From positions 1 to 19,289 of the forward strand of contig CAYYYJ010000021.1 in the NCBI GenBank assembly GCA_964476045.1: DNA of 19,289 nucleotides, read 5' to 3'. Source of the stretch: CAYYYJ01 sp964476045. Its GTDB lineage: Archaea; Aenigmatarchaeota; Aenigmatarchaeia; QMZP01; JACQNV01. Positions 1-5,306 of this stretch are shown here, piece after piece. The notes under the pieces were generated by a model. It was not told the origin of the DNA. It did not search any database and saw only the letters and a program-made list of their open reading frames with translations. The stretch's first letter is position 1; each line of letters starts with the position of its first letter. The translations under genes and the position numbers were made by a program.

Positions 1-17
1 ATTCATAGAATTAACCA

Positions 18-659
18 ATGAGAAAACTTTCCGTAGGAAAAGCTGAAATACTCGGATTATTGTGTTCTGAAGGAACCCATCACAAATATACAACCAGCTA
101 TTACGGCTTTTTTAAGAATAGGGGAAAGTCTGGTAAACATTATTTGCGGACACAAAACATTGAAGCTGTAGAGTTTACTAATTTGGACAAAAAGTTGTTG
201 AATCATTTTAAACAGTTAATGCCATTTGAATATGGATATAGTCCTCGTGTAACAGGCATTGCGACCAGCCTAAAAGTGAGGTTAAAAAAGAAATTTGTAA
301 TTAAGGACCTTTTGGATTACACTGATTTTGGATGCTTAAAGTGGAGAGTTCCAGAGAAAATAGTTAAGGGGATTTTTGATATAAAGTCGGCTTTTATTAG
401 AGGTTTATTTGATGGTGATGGGTCTGTAAATAAATGGAATGTCACTTACACATCTGTCAATAGGCATGGCATTTTATCCGTCCAAGATCTGTTGAAATCA
501 ATAGGCATTGAATCTAAATTAACTGGCCCATCGCATCAAAAAGGCAATAGGAAACCACGCTACGACCTCGTAATCCCTAAGAGGGATTCGCTGAAATATA
601 AAGCTTTAATTGGCTCAAACCATATAAAGAAAAGAAAACGATTAAATATGCTGAGGTAA
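18..659 (+). CDS. LAGLIDADG homing endonuclease
   Basis: 213 residues, complete in the window: an in-frame TAA lies at 12-14, just before the ATG. Two LAGLIDADG helices are visible: AEILGLLCSEG at residues 9-19 (acidic residue E18) and AFIRGLFDGDG at 125-135 (acidic D134). This is the two-motif monomeric form that cuts long asymmetric DNA sites, and the length suits archaeal intron-encoded enzymes. The C-terminus is basic (HIKKRKR). The stop codon at 657-659 directly abuts tRNA-Ser at 660, so any tRNA promoter must lie inside this coding sequence; an ATATAAAG stretch at 622-629 is a candidate. No ribosome-binding site is evident. It could be an intron ORF of an RNA gene starting left of the window, or a free-standing gene; the window cannot decide. 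The family call is firm; target and host intron are unknown. Confidence 0.9.
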   Translation: MRKLSVGKAEILGLLCSEGTHHKYTTSYYGFFKNRGKSGKHYLRTQNIEAVEFTNLDKKLLNHFKQLMPFEYGYSPRVTGIATSLKVRLKKKFVIKDLLDYTDFGCLKWRVPEKIVKGIFDIKSAFIRGLFDGDGSVNKWNVTYTSVNRHGILSVQDLLKSIGIESKLTGPSHQKGNRKPRYDLVIPKRDSLKYKALIGSNHIKKRKRLNMLR

Positions 660-667
660 GCTGAGGT

Positions 668-688
668 TCTCTCAAGTTGGAGCTCAAT
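668..688 (+). other. 21-base BHB intron in tRNA-Ser, position 8/9
   Basis: The geometry is near-canonical. The central 4-bp helix is TGAG (662-665) with CTCA (683-686). Three-base bulges GTT (666-668) and ATG (687-689) flank it. The intron-side stem is CTC (669-671) with GAG (680-682), and two outer exon pairs form (G660:C691 and C661:G690). Cutting after the second base of each bulge joins GCTGAGGT to GGCCGAG, an exact tRNA sequence. It is very short and lacks the purine/pyrimidine design of the other introns here. Confidence 0.85.
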
Positions 689-717
689 GGCCGAGTGGTT
701 AAGGCGCAGGTTTGCTA

Positions 718-780
718 TCTACCCTTTCTTTAGAGAAGAAAGGCCACAGTACCCAAAGAAACTACAATTGGGTGGCAGAT
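718..780 (+). other. 63-base BHB intron in tRNA-Ser, position 37/38
   Basis: The canonical anticodon-loop site. The central helix is TTGC (712-715) with GCAG (775-778, one U:G pair). Bulges are TAT (716-718) and ATA (779-781), and an intron stem ACCC/GGGT (721-724 with 770-773) follows. Inside is the shared architecture: pyrimidine arm CTTTCTT (724-730), purine arm AAGAAAG (736-742), linker, then CCCAAAGAAAC (752-762). ACAGTACCCAAA (746-757) is identical to bases 5522-5533 downstream of 5S. Confidence 0.9.
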
Positions 781-852
781 AACCTGTGGGCGAAAGCCCG
801 CGCAAGTTCAAATCTTGCCCTCAGCGCTTCTTTTATTTTTTATCTGATTAAT

Positions 853-860
853 ATTATAAA
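853..860 (+). promoter_or_regulatory. TATA box of tRNA-Gly
   Basis: ATTATAAA-like box centred about 28 bases before the tRNA-Gly acceptor stem at 884, the expected spacing for an archaeal promoter. This suggests tRNA-Gly is transcribed separately from tRNA-Ser. Confidence 0.6.
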
Positions 861-898
861 ACAACCTAAAAATACTAGAGTAAGCGCCAGTAGTCTAG

Positions 899-966
899 TA
901 AGCCCTTCTTTTCTAGAGAAAAGAAGCCCTTATGGGGAAAAAAAGAGTTTAGAAAGGCTTTGGCAA
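899..966 (+). other. 68-base intron in tRNA-Gly D-loop
   Basis: Removal restores the D-loop AGTGGTA. The intron stem AAGCC (900-904) pairs with GGCTT (956-960). The central helix GTCT (893-896) with TGGC (961-964) has one U:G pair and one U:U mismatch, so the BHB is relaxed; bulges are AGT (897-899) and AAT (965-967). Because T occurs at both 899 and 967, the join may shift by one base with the same product. Interior: pyrimidine arm CTTCTTTTC (905-913), purine arm GAAAAGAAG (918-926), and a third purine tract (937-947), the most diverged member of the shared design. Confidence 0.82.
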
Positions 967-987
967 TGGTAGGATGCGAGCTTCCCA

Positions 988-1131
988 TAAACTTTTGTCA
1001 GCAAAAGTTTAATCAAAAAAGGAGGCTAAAATTTTGCTCAAAAGGGACGACATCGATCTTATCCAATTGTTTTGGATCGATGTCAACCATTTATCGCAAA
1101 ATTTTTACGCCTTCCACTAAGGATTGGAAAT
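988..1131 (+). other. 144-base BHB intron in tRNA-Gly anticodon loop
   Basis: The central helix TTCC (982-985) with GGAA (1126-1129) is perfect Watson-Crick; bulges are CAT (986-988) and ATA (1130-1132). The interior is strongly structured. One hairpin is AAACTTTTG-TCAG-CAAAAGTTT, from 989. A second, long hairpin starts near 1021 and stacks GGAGGC with GCCTTCC, AAAATTTTGC with GCAAAATTTT, and GACATCGATC with GATCGATGTC. It does not belong to the CCC/pyrimidine/purine family. No box C/D motif or ORF of note was seen inside. Confidence 0.88.
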
Positions 1132-1150
1132 AGCTTGCGACGCGGGTTCA

Positions 1151-1228
1151 ATTTATACCCTTTCTCTTTTGTAAAAGAGAAAGCCTTATAACCCAAAGAG
1201 AAAACATTTACAAGGATAAGGTTCTGAA
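1151..1228 (+). other. About 78-base intron in tRNA-Gly T-loop
   Basis: The T-stem halves GCGGG and CCCGC are 85 bases apart; removal restores loop TTCAAAT. Exact ends are uncertain by one or two bases because both sides carry A runs, and the BHB is imperfect. The intron stem is TTAT/ATAA with CC/GG (1153-1159 with 1214-1219, one bulged A). Interior: pyrimidine arm CTTTCTCTTTTG (1160-1171), purine arm AAAAGAGAAAG (1173-1183), third tract CCCAAAGAGAAAAC (1192-1205). Bases 1183-1211 match 5572-5600 at 27 of 29 positions. Confidence 0.82.
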
Positions 1229-1254
1229 AATCCCGCCTGGCGCATGGGAGGGAC

Positions 1255-1306
1255 GAAGCTGGTCTGCAGACCAGCTTCCAATTTCTTTTCTGGGACTGTT
1301 GTCCCA
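1255..1306 (+). repeat. Two hairpins after tRNA-Gly, possible terminator
   Basis: GAAGCTGGTC (1255-1264), TGCA, GACCAGCTTC (1269-1278) form a perfect 24-base palindrome, followed by a T-rich stretch (1282-1289). TGGGAC-TGTT-GTCCCA (1291-1306) forms a second hairpin, which competes with a long-range pairing of CATGGGA (1243-1249) and TCCCATG (1302-1308). They may end or stabilise the tRNA-Gly transcript, or be part of an unrecognised RNA between 1245 and 1335. Confidence 0.5.
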
Positions 1307-1341
1307 TGGTCTTGAGTTTCGGGTGCTGGGACCACATTAAC

Positions 1342-1372
1342 CTTATATATACATATATTATATAAGTATATA
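1342..1372 (+). promoter_or_regulatory. TATA box and inverted repeat before HTH/RelE module
   Basis: The TATA-like CTTATATATAC lies about 25 bases before the ATG at 1372, so the transcript is probably leaderless. Inverted repeat TATATAC (1346-1352) and GTATATA (1366-1372) overlaps both the TATA box and the start codon. This would suit an operator bound by the module's own DNA-binding protein, but in such AT-rich DNA it could be chance. Confidence 0.45.
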
Positions 1373-1632
1373 TGCAAGAAATACTTCATTACCCAAGATT
1401 GGATACGGTATTAATGGTAGAGAAAGCTATCAGAGAATCTGAAGACTATCCTACAATGTTTCAACTCTCAAGGTCTTTGCCAAAAAGCATAATGTACCCA
1501 ACACTCAAAGTCATCATAGATTATTTGGAAGAATCTGGAAAAATTGCAATTAAAGACAAACAGCTTATCTGGATCTGGGATCCTGAAGGTGTAAAAAAGT
1601 TTACACAGAACAAGAGTCTTAGAATAAAATGA
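1372..1632 (+). CDS. Winged-helix protein, probable antitoxin of RelE module
   Basis: 86 residues. The sequence (HYPRLDTVLMVEKAI, then a stretch reading like a helix-turn-helix with LEESGKIAIKDKQLIWIWDP as the wing) looks like a small archaeal winged-helix DNA-binding protein often found beside RelE-type toxins. I recognise this from family resemblance, not from a search. The stop codon overlaps the ATG of the toxin reading frame (ATGA at 1629-1632), showing translational coupling and a two-gene operon. The gene itself looks intact although the toxin is interrupted. It probably binds and represses its own promoter, where an inverted repeat lies. It could instead be a plain regulator. Confidence 0.65.
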   Translation: MQEILHYPRLDTVLMVEKAIRESEDYPTMFQLSRSLPKSIMYPTLKVIIDYLEESGKIAIKDKQLIWIWDPEGVKKFTQNKSLRIK

Positions 1633-1973
1633 AAAATGATAACAGGGAGAAAGAGATTTGGTTTGCTGACGAAAAGATTAAAGAGTCATACGAATCATTA
1701 AAATCTGGAAAATACGAAGACTAGGAACTCTATAAGTTTATCAACGGGGCTATAGACGACCTAACCCGAGACCCGTTTTGTGGTATTCAGATACCAAAGA
1801 AGCTTATCCCAAAAACTTACAGAGATAAACACGGCACCGATAACCTATGGAAATACAATCTGCCGAATGCTTGGAGATTGATATATTTCATAAAAGGGGA
1901 TGCCGTAAAAATTGTAAGCATAATTTTAGAATGGTTTGATCATAAAGAGTACGAAAGAAGATTTAATTATTAA
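1629..1973 (+). pseudogene. RelE/ParE-type toxin with in-frame amber stop
   Basis: The frame beginning at the overlapping ATG reads MKNDNREKEIWFADEKIKES up to KYED, then TAG at 1722-1724, then continues in the same frame for 82 more codons (ELYKFINGAIDD, FCGIQIPKKLIPK, NLWKYNLPNAWRLIY, ILEWFDHKEYERRF) to TAA at 1971-1973. Full length would be 114 codons, normal for RelE-superfamily mRNA interferases, and the part after the stop holds the core of the fold. Because everything else is in frame and well conserved, the mutation seems recent; a single base change, for example from TAC (Tyr) or AAG/CAG, would explain it. No in-frame ATG follows the stop, so internal restart is unlikely. Most likely a freshly inactivated toxin. 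Confidence 0.8.
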
Positions 1974-2153
1974 GTTTCTCGGTGATAAAGCCGCAGATGT
2001 CGGATTTATTATTCATCCATTCTGATTTAGGATTCATCGAAGTTGTAAGCGGGCATGGTATACGGATAAACAGAAGGTTTTCCCATAAGAAATCATAGCT
2101 TTTTTGAGACCTCTCCTTGTGGATAGGGTTAATATATCCTATTATATATATAG

Positions 2154-2171
2154 TAGGTATACTACTACCTA
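2154..2171 (+). promoter_or_regulatory. Inverted repeat before hicBA, candidate operator
   Basis: TAGGTA (2154-2159), 6-base spacer TACTAC, TACCTA (2166-2171): a perfect inverted repeat 41 bases before the hicB start, just after a TATA-like stretch (ATTATATATATAG, about 2141-2153). Its position fits autorepression by the HicAB complex. Confidence 0.5.
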
Positions 2172-2211
2172 TTTTAATCTTAATGCTATTTCAGTAAATA
2201 GAGAGGATGTT

Positions 2212-2583
2212 ATGAAAGAAAAAACGACATTAAAATCATTTGTGGAACAGATAGAAAACAATCCTGCTGTGAACAAACTGCCGCCAAAGTTTAGAGAAAT
2301 GATTAGAGACCAATTAAAAGCTTTGGGCACTATCAACTTCCCCATAATAACATTTAAAGAAAACGAATGGGTAGTTGCAACCACACCTGTCATAGATGTT
2401 GCTGCGCAAGGTGAAACAGAGAACGAAGCTATAGCCAGCTTAAAAGAAATGATTGACGACTATATGACAGACCCTGACACAACTAAACCTAGTGTCAAGA
2501 ACATTTTAAATATGCAAATTACAATGAGGGAAATACCGCTAAGTTTGCCAATAAGTAATGTGCAGGTTGGTCAGCATGAGTGA
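2212..2583 (+). CDS. hicB: HicB-family antitoxin
   Basis: 123 residues from the ATG at 2212, chosen over the in-frame ATG at 2104 because AGAGGATG lies just upstream (2202-2209) and the extra N-terminal residues would cover the promoter and operator. Residues about 45-85 (ITFKENEWVVATTPVIDVAAQGETENEAIASLKEMIDDY) form the HicB partial RNase-H-like fold: two strands then a helix with the Q/H-x-G-x-T-x-x-E-A pattern. It should bind and neutralise the HicA RNase encoded by the overlapping next gene. An N-terminal helical extension (residues 1-40) precedes the domain. No clear C-terminal DNA-binding domain is visible, so any repression would need the complex. Confidence 0.8.
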   Translation: MKEKTTLKSFVEQIENNPAVNKLPPKFREMIRDQLKALGTINFPIITFKENEWVVATTPVIDVAAQGETENEAIASLKEMIDDYMTDPDTTKPSVKNILNMQITMREIPLSLPISNVQVGQHE

Positions 2584-2806
2584 AGGTAAAATACACCCGT
2601 TGCCAAGAGATACGGTAATTAAAATACTGCAAAGCAACGGGTTTGTTCACATCAAAGGCAGCCACAGGCACATGAAATTCAAAAAATTCGATGAAAACAA
2701 AGTGTGTGTAGCAACAACTATGGTGAGCCATTGTCCAACAATAGTGCCTAACATTATAAGGTGCATAATAAGGCAGTCAAAGAAACCGGAACATGAGTTC
2801 TATTGA
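2576..2806 (+). CDS. hicA: HicA-family toxin (mRNA interferase)
   Basis: 76 residues from ATG 2576, which overlaps the end of hicB by 8 bases. The start at 2558 is rejected because it would add a tail inside hicB. HicA hallmarks are present: LPRDTVIKILQSNGFVHIKGSHRHMKF, with the catalytic histidine in G-S-H, then a central strand (KVCVATTMVSHCPTIVPNIIRCIIRQ) ending in the usual helix. HicA folds like a double-stranded RNA-binding domain and cleaves mRNA when HicB is lost. Both genes look intact, in contrast to the neighbouring RelE module. In the order hicB-hicA the antitoxin comes first, as is common for autoregulated pairs. Confidence 0.85.
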   Translation: MSEGKIHPLPRDTVIKILQSNGFVHIKGSHRHMKFKKFDENKVCVATTMVSHCPTIVPNIIRCIIRQSKKPEHEFY

Positions 2807-2911
2807 ATAAGCAGACGATGAGCACCCGAATAACCTATTTAATTAACAATGTCATATATTATCTAGATACGCATCTTATTTTTTATTCTCTATGCGCCTG
2901 GCGCATCACTT

Positions 2912-3886
2912 TTATCTAGCCGCGTTCTTGTATTTATCTAGCTCGTTCCGAGTTTCCAAAACATAGTTATATACTTTGTTTAACGTGAGCCCTATTTTTT
3001 GTGCAGCCTGATCTGCTTCCAACCCCTCTGTCATGATGCAATATAGTATCTTCGTATTCTCTGGTATATACATTATTCCGCAATCGTGCATAGATTTAAG
3101 GTCGTTAATATACCCAACGCCATATTTGTGCACTACAGTCACATCCTGAGGCAGGCCAGCCAATTTTTTAACATCGAAGGCGCTATCTTTTAGCAAGGTC
3201 ATTATATATTCAGAGTTTTTTGCCTCCAGCAAAGTCGATAAATACAGGCTCCTAAAAACATTTGAATACTTCCTCACGTCCAAGCGAAAGCTTTCATTAA
3301 CTATTGATGTATTGTAATAAGCCGCGAAATCTATTGGATAATAGTCAAATAGAAACCTCAAATCTTCCTTGTTTAAATATTCCAGTAAAGTGTAGAAAGC
3401 CGTATTATCAGATTCGCTCAGCATCTTTTCCAGCAAAACCCTTAGAGGCAGTTGCTTAGCCTGGTTCTGGTATAGGTCACCAAAGTAATTGTCTCTAGTT
3501 TCATTTCGAATTGGTATCATTGTATCTAAACTTACTTTGCCATTCTCAACTTTCTGCATGATTAGTACAGACAGAGGGACTTTATTCAGGCTCAATGGCG
3601 GGTACTTTTTTTGTTCATTGATATTAAAACTTGCTCCGTTCCGCAAGTTCTCAACACGGACAGAAATGCGGCCATCAACAATGCCCTCGGATAACTCATC
3701 TTTCAGAGGCTGGAAGTTTTCTATCAAATAACTTTTTGGCTCGAGTAAGCCAGAATAGACCCTTGGAGCCAATAGGCCACTTTTAGGGACGATCTGATTG
3801 AAACTTTTGGATGGATTCAGAATTAAGATAAGTAAAATAACTATAATTATAGTCTGAGCTATCAGAACATTTTTAGTTCTAATCAT
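2912..3886 (-). CDS. Membrane-anchored serine beta-lactamase-fold protein
   Basis: 324 residues. An N-terminal hydrophobic segment (residues 7-24, VLIAQTIIIVILLILILN) is an uncleaved anchor or signal peptide, placing the enzyme outside the cell. All three motifs of the class A beta-lactamase/PBP fold are present in order and spacing: S99-L-N-K102 (S-x-x-K nucleophile), S159-D-N161, and K254-Y-G256 in place of K-T-G. The C-terminus (residues 293-322) is a helical tail. The spacing fits the beta-lactamase2 family of serine hydrolases. Archaea lack murein, so the substrate is not obvious: a beta-lactam, a peptide, or another cell-surface amide. A TATA-like TTTAAA lies 22-27 bases before the start. 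It stands alone, converging on hicBA. Confidence 0.78.
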   Translation of the reverse strand: MIRTKNVLIAQTIIIVILLILILNPSKSFNQIVPKSGLLAPRVYSGLLEPKSYLIENFQPLKDELSEGIVDGRISVRVENLRNGASFNINEQKKYPPLSLNKVPLSVLIMQKVENGKVSLDTMIPIRNETRDNYFGDLYQNQAKQLPLRVLLEKMLSESDNTAFYTLLEYLNKEDLRFLFDYYPIDFAAYYNTSIVNESFRLDVRKYSNVFRSLYLSTLLEAKNSEYIMTLLKDSAFDVKKLAGLPQDVTVVHKYGVGYINDLKSMHDCGIMYIPENTKILYCIMTEGLEADQAAQKIGLTLNKVYNYVLETRNELDKYKNAAR

Positions 3887-3907
3887 GACTTATTCTTAAA
3901 CCCGTAC

Positions 3908-3913
3908 TTTAAA
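3908..3913 (-). promoter_or_regulatory. TATA-like box for the serine hydrolase gene
   Basis: TTTAAA lies 22-27 bases before the start codon at 3886 on the minus strand, giving a leaderless transcript. The element is palindromic but too close to the remnant start at 3921 to serve it. Confidence 0.5.
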
Positions 3914-3920
3914 TCTTAAC

Positions 3921-4248
3921 ATGAAACTCACAGTCTGCTCCAGCCTGGATTTCATAGACCAGATAAAGGGCATCTCTGACAGGCGATTTTGTTGAAAGAT
4001 CAATAAAAAACAATGCAATCAAAGTCCACTTTGAAAAGATAAAAAATTCTGATGGAATTATAGCCTTGAATTTCGAGAAAAAAGGAATTAAAAACTACAT
4101 CGGAGGAGCAGTTTTTATGGAAATGGGTTTTGCTTATGGCTTGGATAAGAAAATATTTCTACTTAATCCTGTCCCTGATATGCCATACAAAGAAGAAATT
4201 CTCGCGATGCAGCCGACTGTTCTGAATGGCGATTTAACGAAGCTCTGA
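3921..4248 (+). pseudogene. Nucleoside deoxyribosyltransferase-like gene, decayed
   Basis: The ATG at 3921 opens MKLTVCSSLDFIDQIKGISD and soon hits a stop (TGA, 3984-3986 region). The following homologous stretch is in another frame: GDFVERSIKNNAIKVHFEKIKNSDGIIALNFEKKGIKNYIGGAVFMEMGFAYGLDKKIFLLNP, and so on to the TGA at 4246-4248. Together these match the start and the C-terminal half of the nucleoside 2-deoxyribosyltransferase-like family (the IGG-x-x-x-x-E-M-G-FA and KKIFLLNP patterns). The middle, normally about 30-40 residues, is missing, so an internal deletion with frameshift is likely. A short frame from the TTG at 4066 could still make a 60-residue product, but it would lack the N-terminal half of the fold. 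The end overlaps the convergent next gene by 15 bases. Confidence 0.7.
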
Positions 4249-5256
4249 TTTATTGCTGTATATTCTCATCTTACTAATCAAGCCTCTGGAAAGAAGTCCC
4301 TGATCCACATAAAGTTGCAATCGCAAGCGGCCAACTTTATTATCCGCATGCAGCTCTGCTTTAGTAGGTGGCCTGCCCTTTTCCCCAGTAAATCTATCCA
4401 CCCATCCGAGAATTTCCCTATCCTTTTCTTCGAGAGAGCCTAAAGCATCTCTACCCTTTCCTGTCAATTGATAAGTCGCATAATCCCGGCCCCTATTTAG
4501 TGGCAACCCGGCTTTTCCCAGTGCGCTGTAAACTCTGTGCATCTTATACCCCATCGCAATTATCTCTGTTGGGGACACCCCGCTTTTCCAAAGGCCTACT
4601 ATTTCCCTGGATTGCCTGAAATTATCTCTCATGTCTTTATTAGGCCCTATTTTTGGCAACCCCATCTCAGAATAAAGTTTTTTGTATAAAACCCGCTTTT
4701 CCAAATCAACTAATTTCGAAATCCTATTGATACTGATGCCTTGAGAGTATAGATACAGCGCTCTATTAAGTTTTTCGCCTGAAAACCCTCTAGTATATTC
4801 CATCCGAACACTATTTTTTCCTAAAAACAATCTAACTTCTTTTGTCTCTTCCATTATATCTGGAGTACAACTTACAATAGCTAACTCGTCTTTAGAAAAC
4901 CCATCGAGGTCAGCTAAATAGTGCACTAATCGAGAATCTTCTCCATCAAGATCTTCTGGAGCTCTTCCCTTAATCTCTTCTGGGCTCGGGTACTCGAAAT
5001 CCTGATCAATCAAAACAATATTTTCAGGCGCTTTAGCTTCGCTATCAGAAACTAGATCTAAAACAGAAATCATTTCATCTGCAGGAACCTCTAAGCTAAT
5101 TCTTCTGGCGTTCCCATTGGACCAATCAACTGTTTTTTGTTCGCCCTCTTTATATCCATTTTTCTTAAGCCAACGATCAATCCTAGTTTTTATACCCTTT
5201 CTCTTTTCCCGGGTAAATGGTCCCTCAAAAAGAACTCCAGAATAATAAACAAACAT
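4234..5256 (-). CDS. Unrecognised protein with tandem helix-turn-helix units
   Basis: 340 residues, no named family recognised. Residues 167-201 (LYLYSQGISINRISKLVDLEKRVLYKKLYSEMGLP) and 219-252 (IVGLWKSGVSPTEIIAMGYKMHRVYSALGKAGLP) are two copies of a resolvase-like helix-turn-helix unit, each ending in G-L-P. A third helical unit at about 279-325 (DREILGWVDRFTGEKGRPPTKAEL...) resembles a short winged helix. Residues 1-150 are a separate acidic alpha/beta region without known motifs. No transmembrane segment. This arrangement suggests a DNA-binding protein or recombinase-like regulator. The start follows a TATA box by 22-29 bases, shared with the divergent 5S rRNA gene. Function unknown. Confidence 0.72.
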   Translation of the reverse strand: MFVYYSGVLFEGPFTREKRKGIKTRIDRWLKKNGYKEGEQKTVDWSNGNARRISLEVPADEMISVLDLVSDSEAKAPENIVLIDQDFEYPSPEEIKGRAPEDLDGEDSRLVHYLADLDGFSKDELAIVSCTPDIMEETKEVRLFLGKNSVRMEYTRGFSGEKLNRALYLYSQGISINRISKLVDLEKRVLYKKLYSEMGLPKIGPNKDMRDNFRQSREIVGLWKSGVSPTEIIAMGYKMHRVYSALGKAGLPLNRGRDYATYQLTGKGRDALGSLEEKDREILGWVDRFTGEKGRPPTKAELHADNKVGRLRLQLYVDQGLLSRGLISKMRIYSNKSELR

Positions 5257-5277
5257 GAAAATTAGAAGGCGATAAGC

Positions 5278-5285
5278 TTTATAAA
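5278..5285. promoter_or_regulatory. Palindromic TATA box shared by 5S rRNA and the divergent gene
   Basis: TTTATAAA is a perfect palindrome. It ends 22 bases from the 5S 5' end (5307) on the plus strand and 22 bases from the start codon at 5256 on the minus strand. One box at equal distance from both starts suggests bidirectional initiation, with direction set by flanking elements. Confidence 0.6.
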
Positions 5286-5306
5286 TTCTTCGTGCAGTAT
5301 ATTATC

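Larger units (their letters stand above)
660..826 (+). tRNA. tRNA-Ser(GCT) with two introns
   Basis: After removing two introns (668-688 and 718-780) an 83-base class II tRNA forms. Acceptor GCTGAGG (660-666) pairs with CCTCAGC (819-825). The D-arm has GCC/GGC (690-692, 703-705). The anticodon stem CAGGT (707-711) pairs with ACCTG (782-786). The long variable arm is GGGC-GAAA-GCCC, and the T-arm is GCAAG-TTCAAAT-CTTGC (802-818). The spliced anticodon loop is TTGCTA+A, giving anticodon GCT (codons AGC/AGU). Discriminator G826 and the long variable arm both fit archaeal tRNA-Ser. CCA is not encoded. The seven bases immediately before the D-arm (681-687) cannot pair with the 3' acceptor strand, whereas 660-666 pair perfectly, so the first intron is required. 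Confidence 0.93.
884..1244 (+). tRNA. tRNA-Gly(CCC) with three introns
   Basis: A 71-base tRNA is spread over 361 bases. Acceptor GCGCCAG (884-890) pairs with CTGGCGC (1237-1243), discriminator A1244. The D-arm is GTCT (893-896) with GGAT (972-975). The anticodon stem CGAGC (977-981) pairs with GCTTG (1133-1137); the loop TTCCCA (982-987) plus A1132 gives anticodon CCC (codon GGG). The variable loop is CGAC, and the T-arm is GCGGG (1142-1146) with CCCGC (1232-1236) and spliced loop TTCAAAT. The GCGCC-GGCGC acceptor and short variable loop are typical of archaeal tRNA-Gly. Introns lie in the D-loop (899-966), anticodon loop (988-1131) and T-loop (about 1151-1228). Every helix of the tRNA is restored only if all three are removed. 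Introns make up about 80% of the gene. Confidence 0.92.

Noticed and set aside
681..687. Uninterrupted tRNA-Ser beginning directly before the D-arm
   Set aside because: These seven bases cannot pair with the 3' acceptor strand, whereas 660-666 pair perfectly and a BHB explains the gap.
712..972. Open reading frame of 86 codons running through tRNA-Ser and tRNA-Gly
   Set aside because: It lies across tRNA exons and introns whose pairing is fully explained; the frame is accidental.
1083..1389. Minus-strand open frames of 67-84 codons
   Set aside because: They lie over the tRNA-Gly exons, its introns and the following hairpins; no promoter or protein-like sequence.
1722..1724. Pyrrolysine or other recoding of TAG in the RelE frame
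   Set aside because: No recoding structure or pyrrolysine gene is visible, and essential genes in the window (rpoH, rpoB', rpoA'') use TAG as a stop; decay is simpler.
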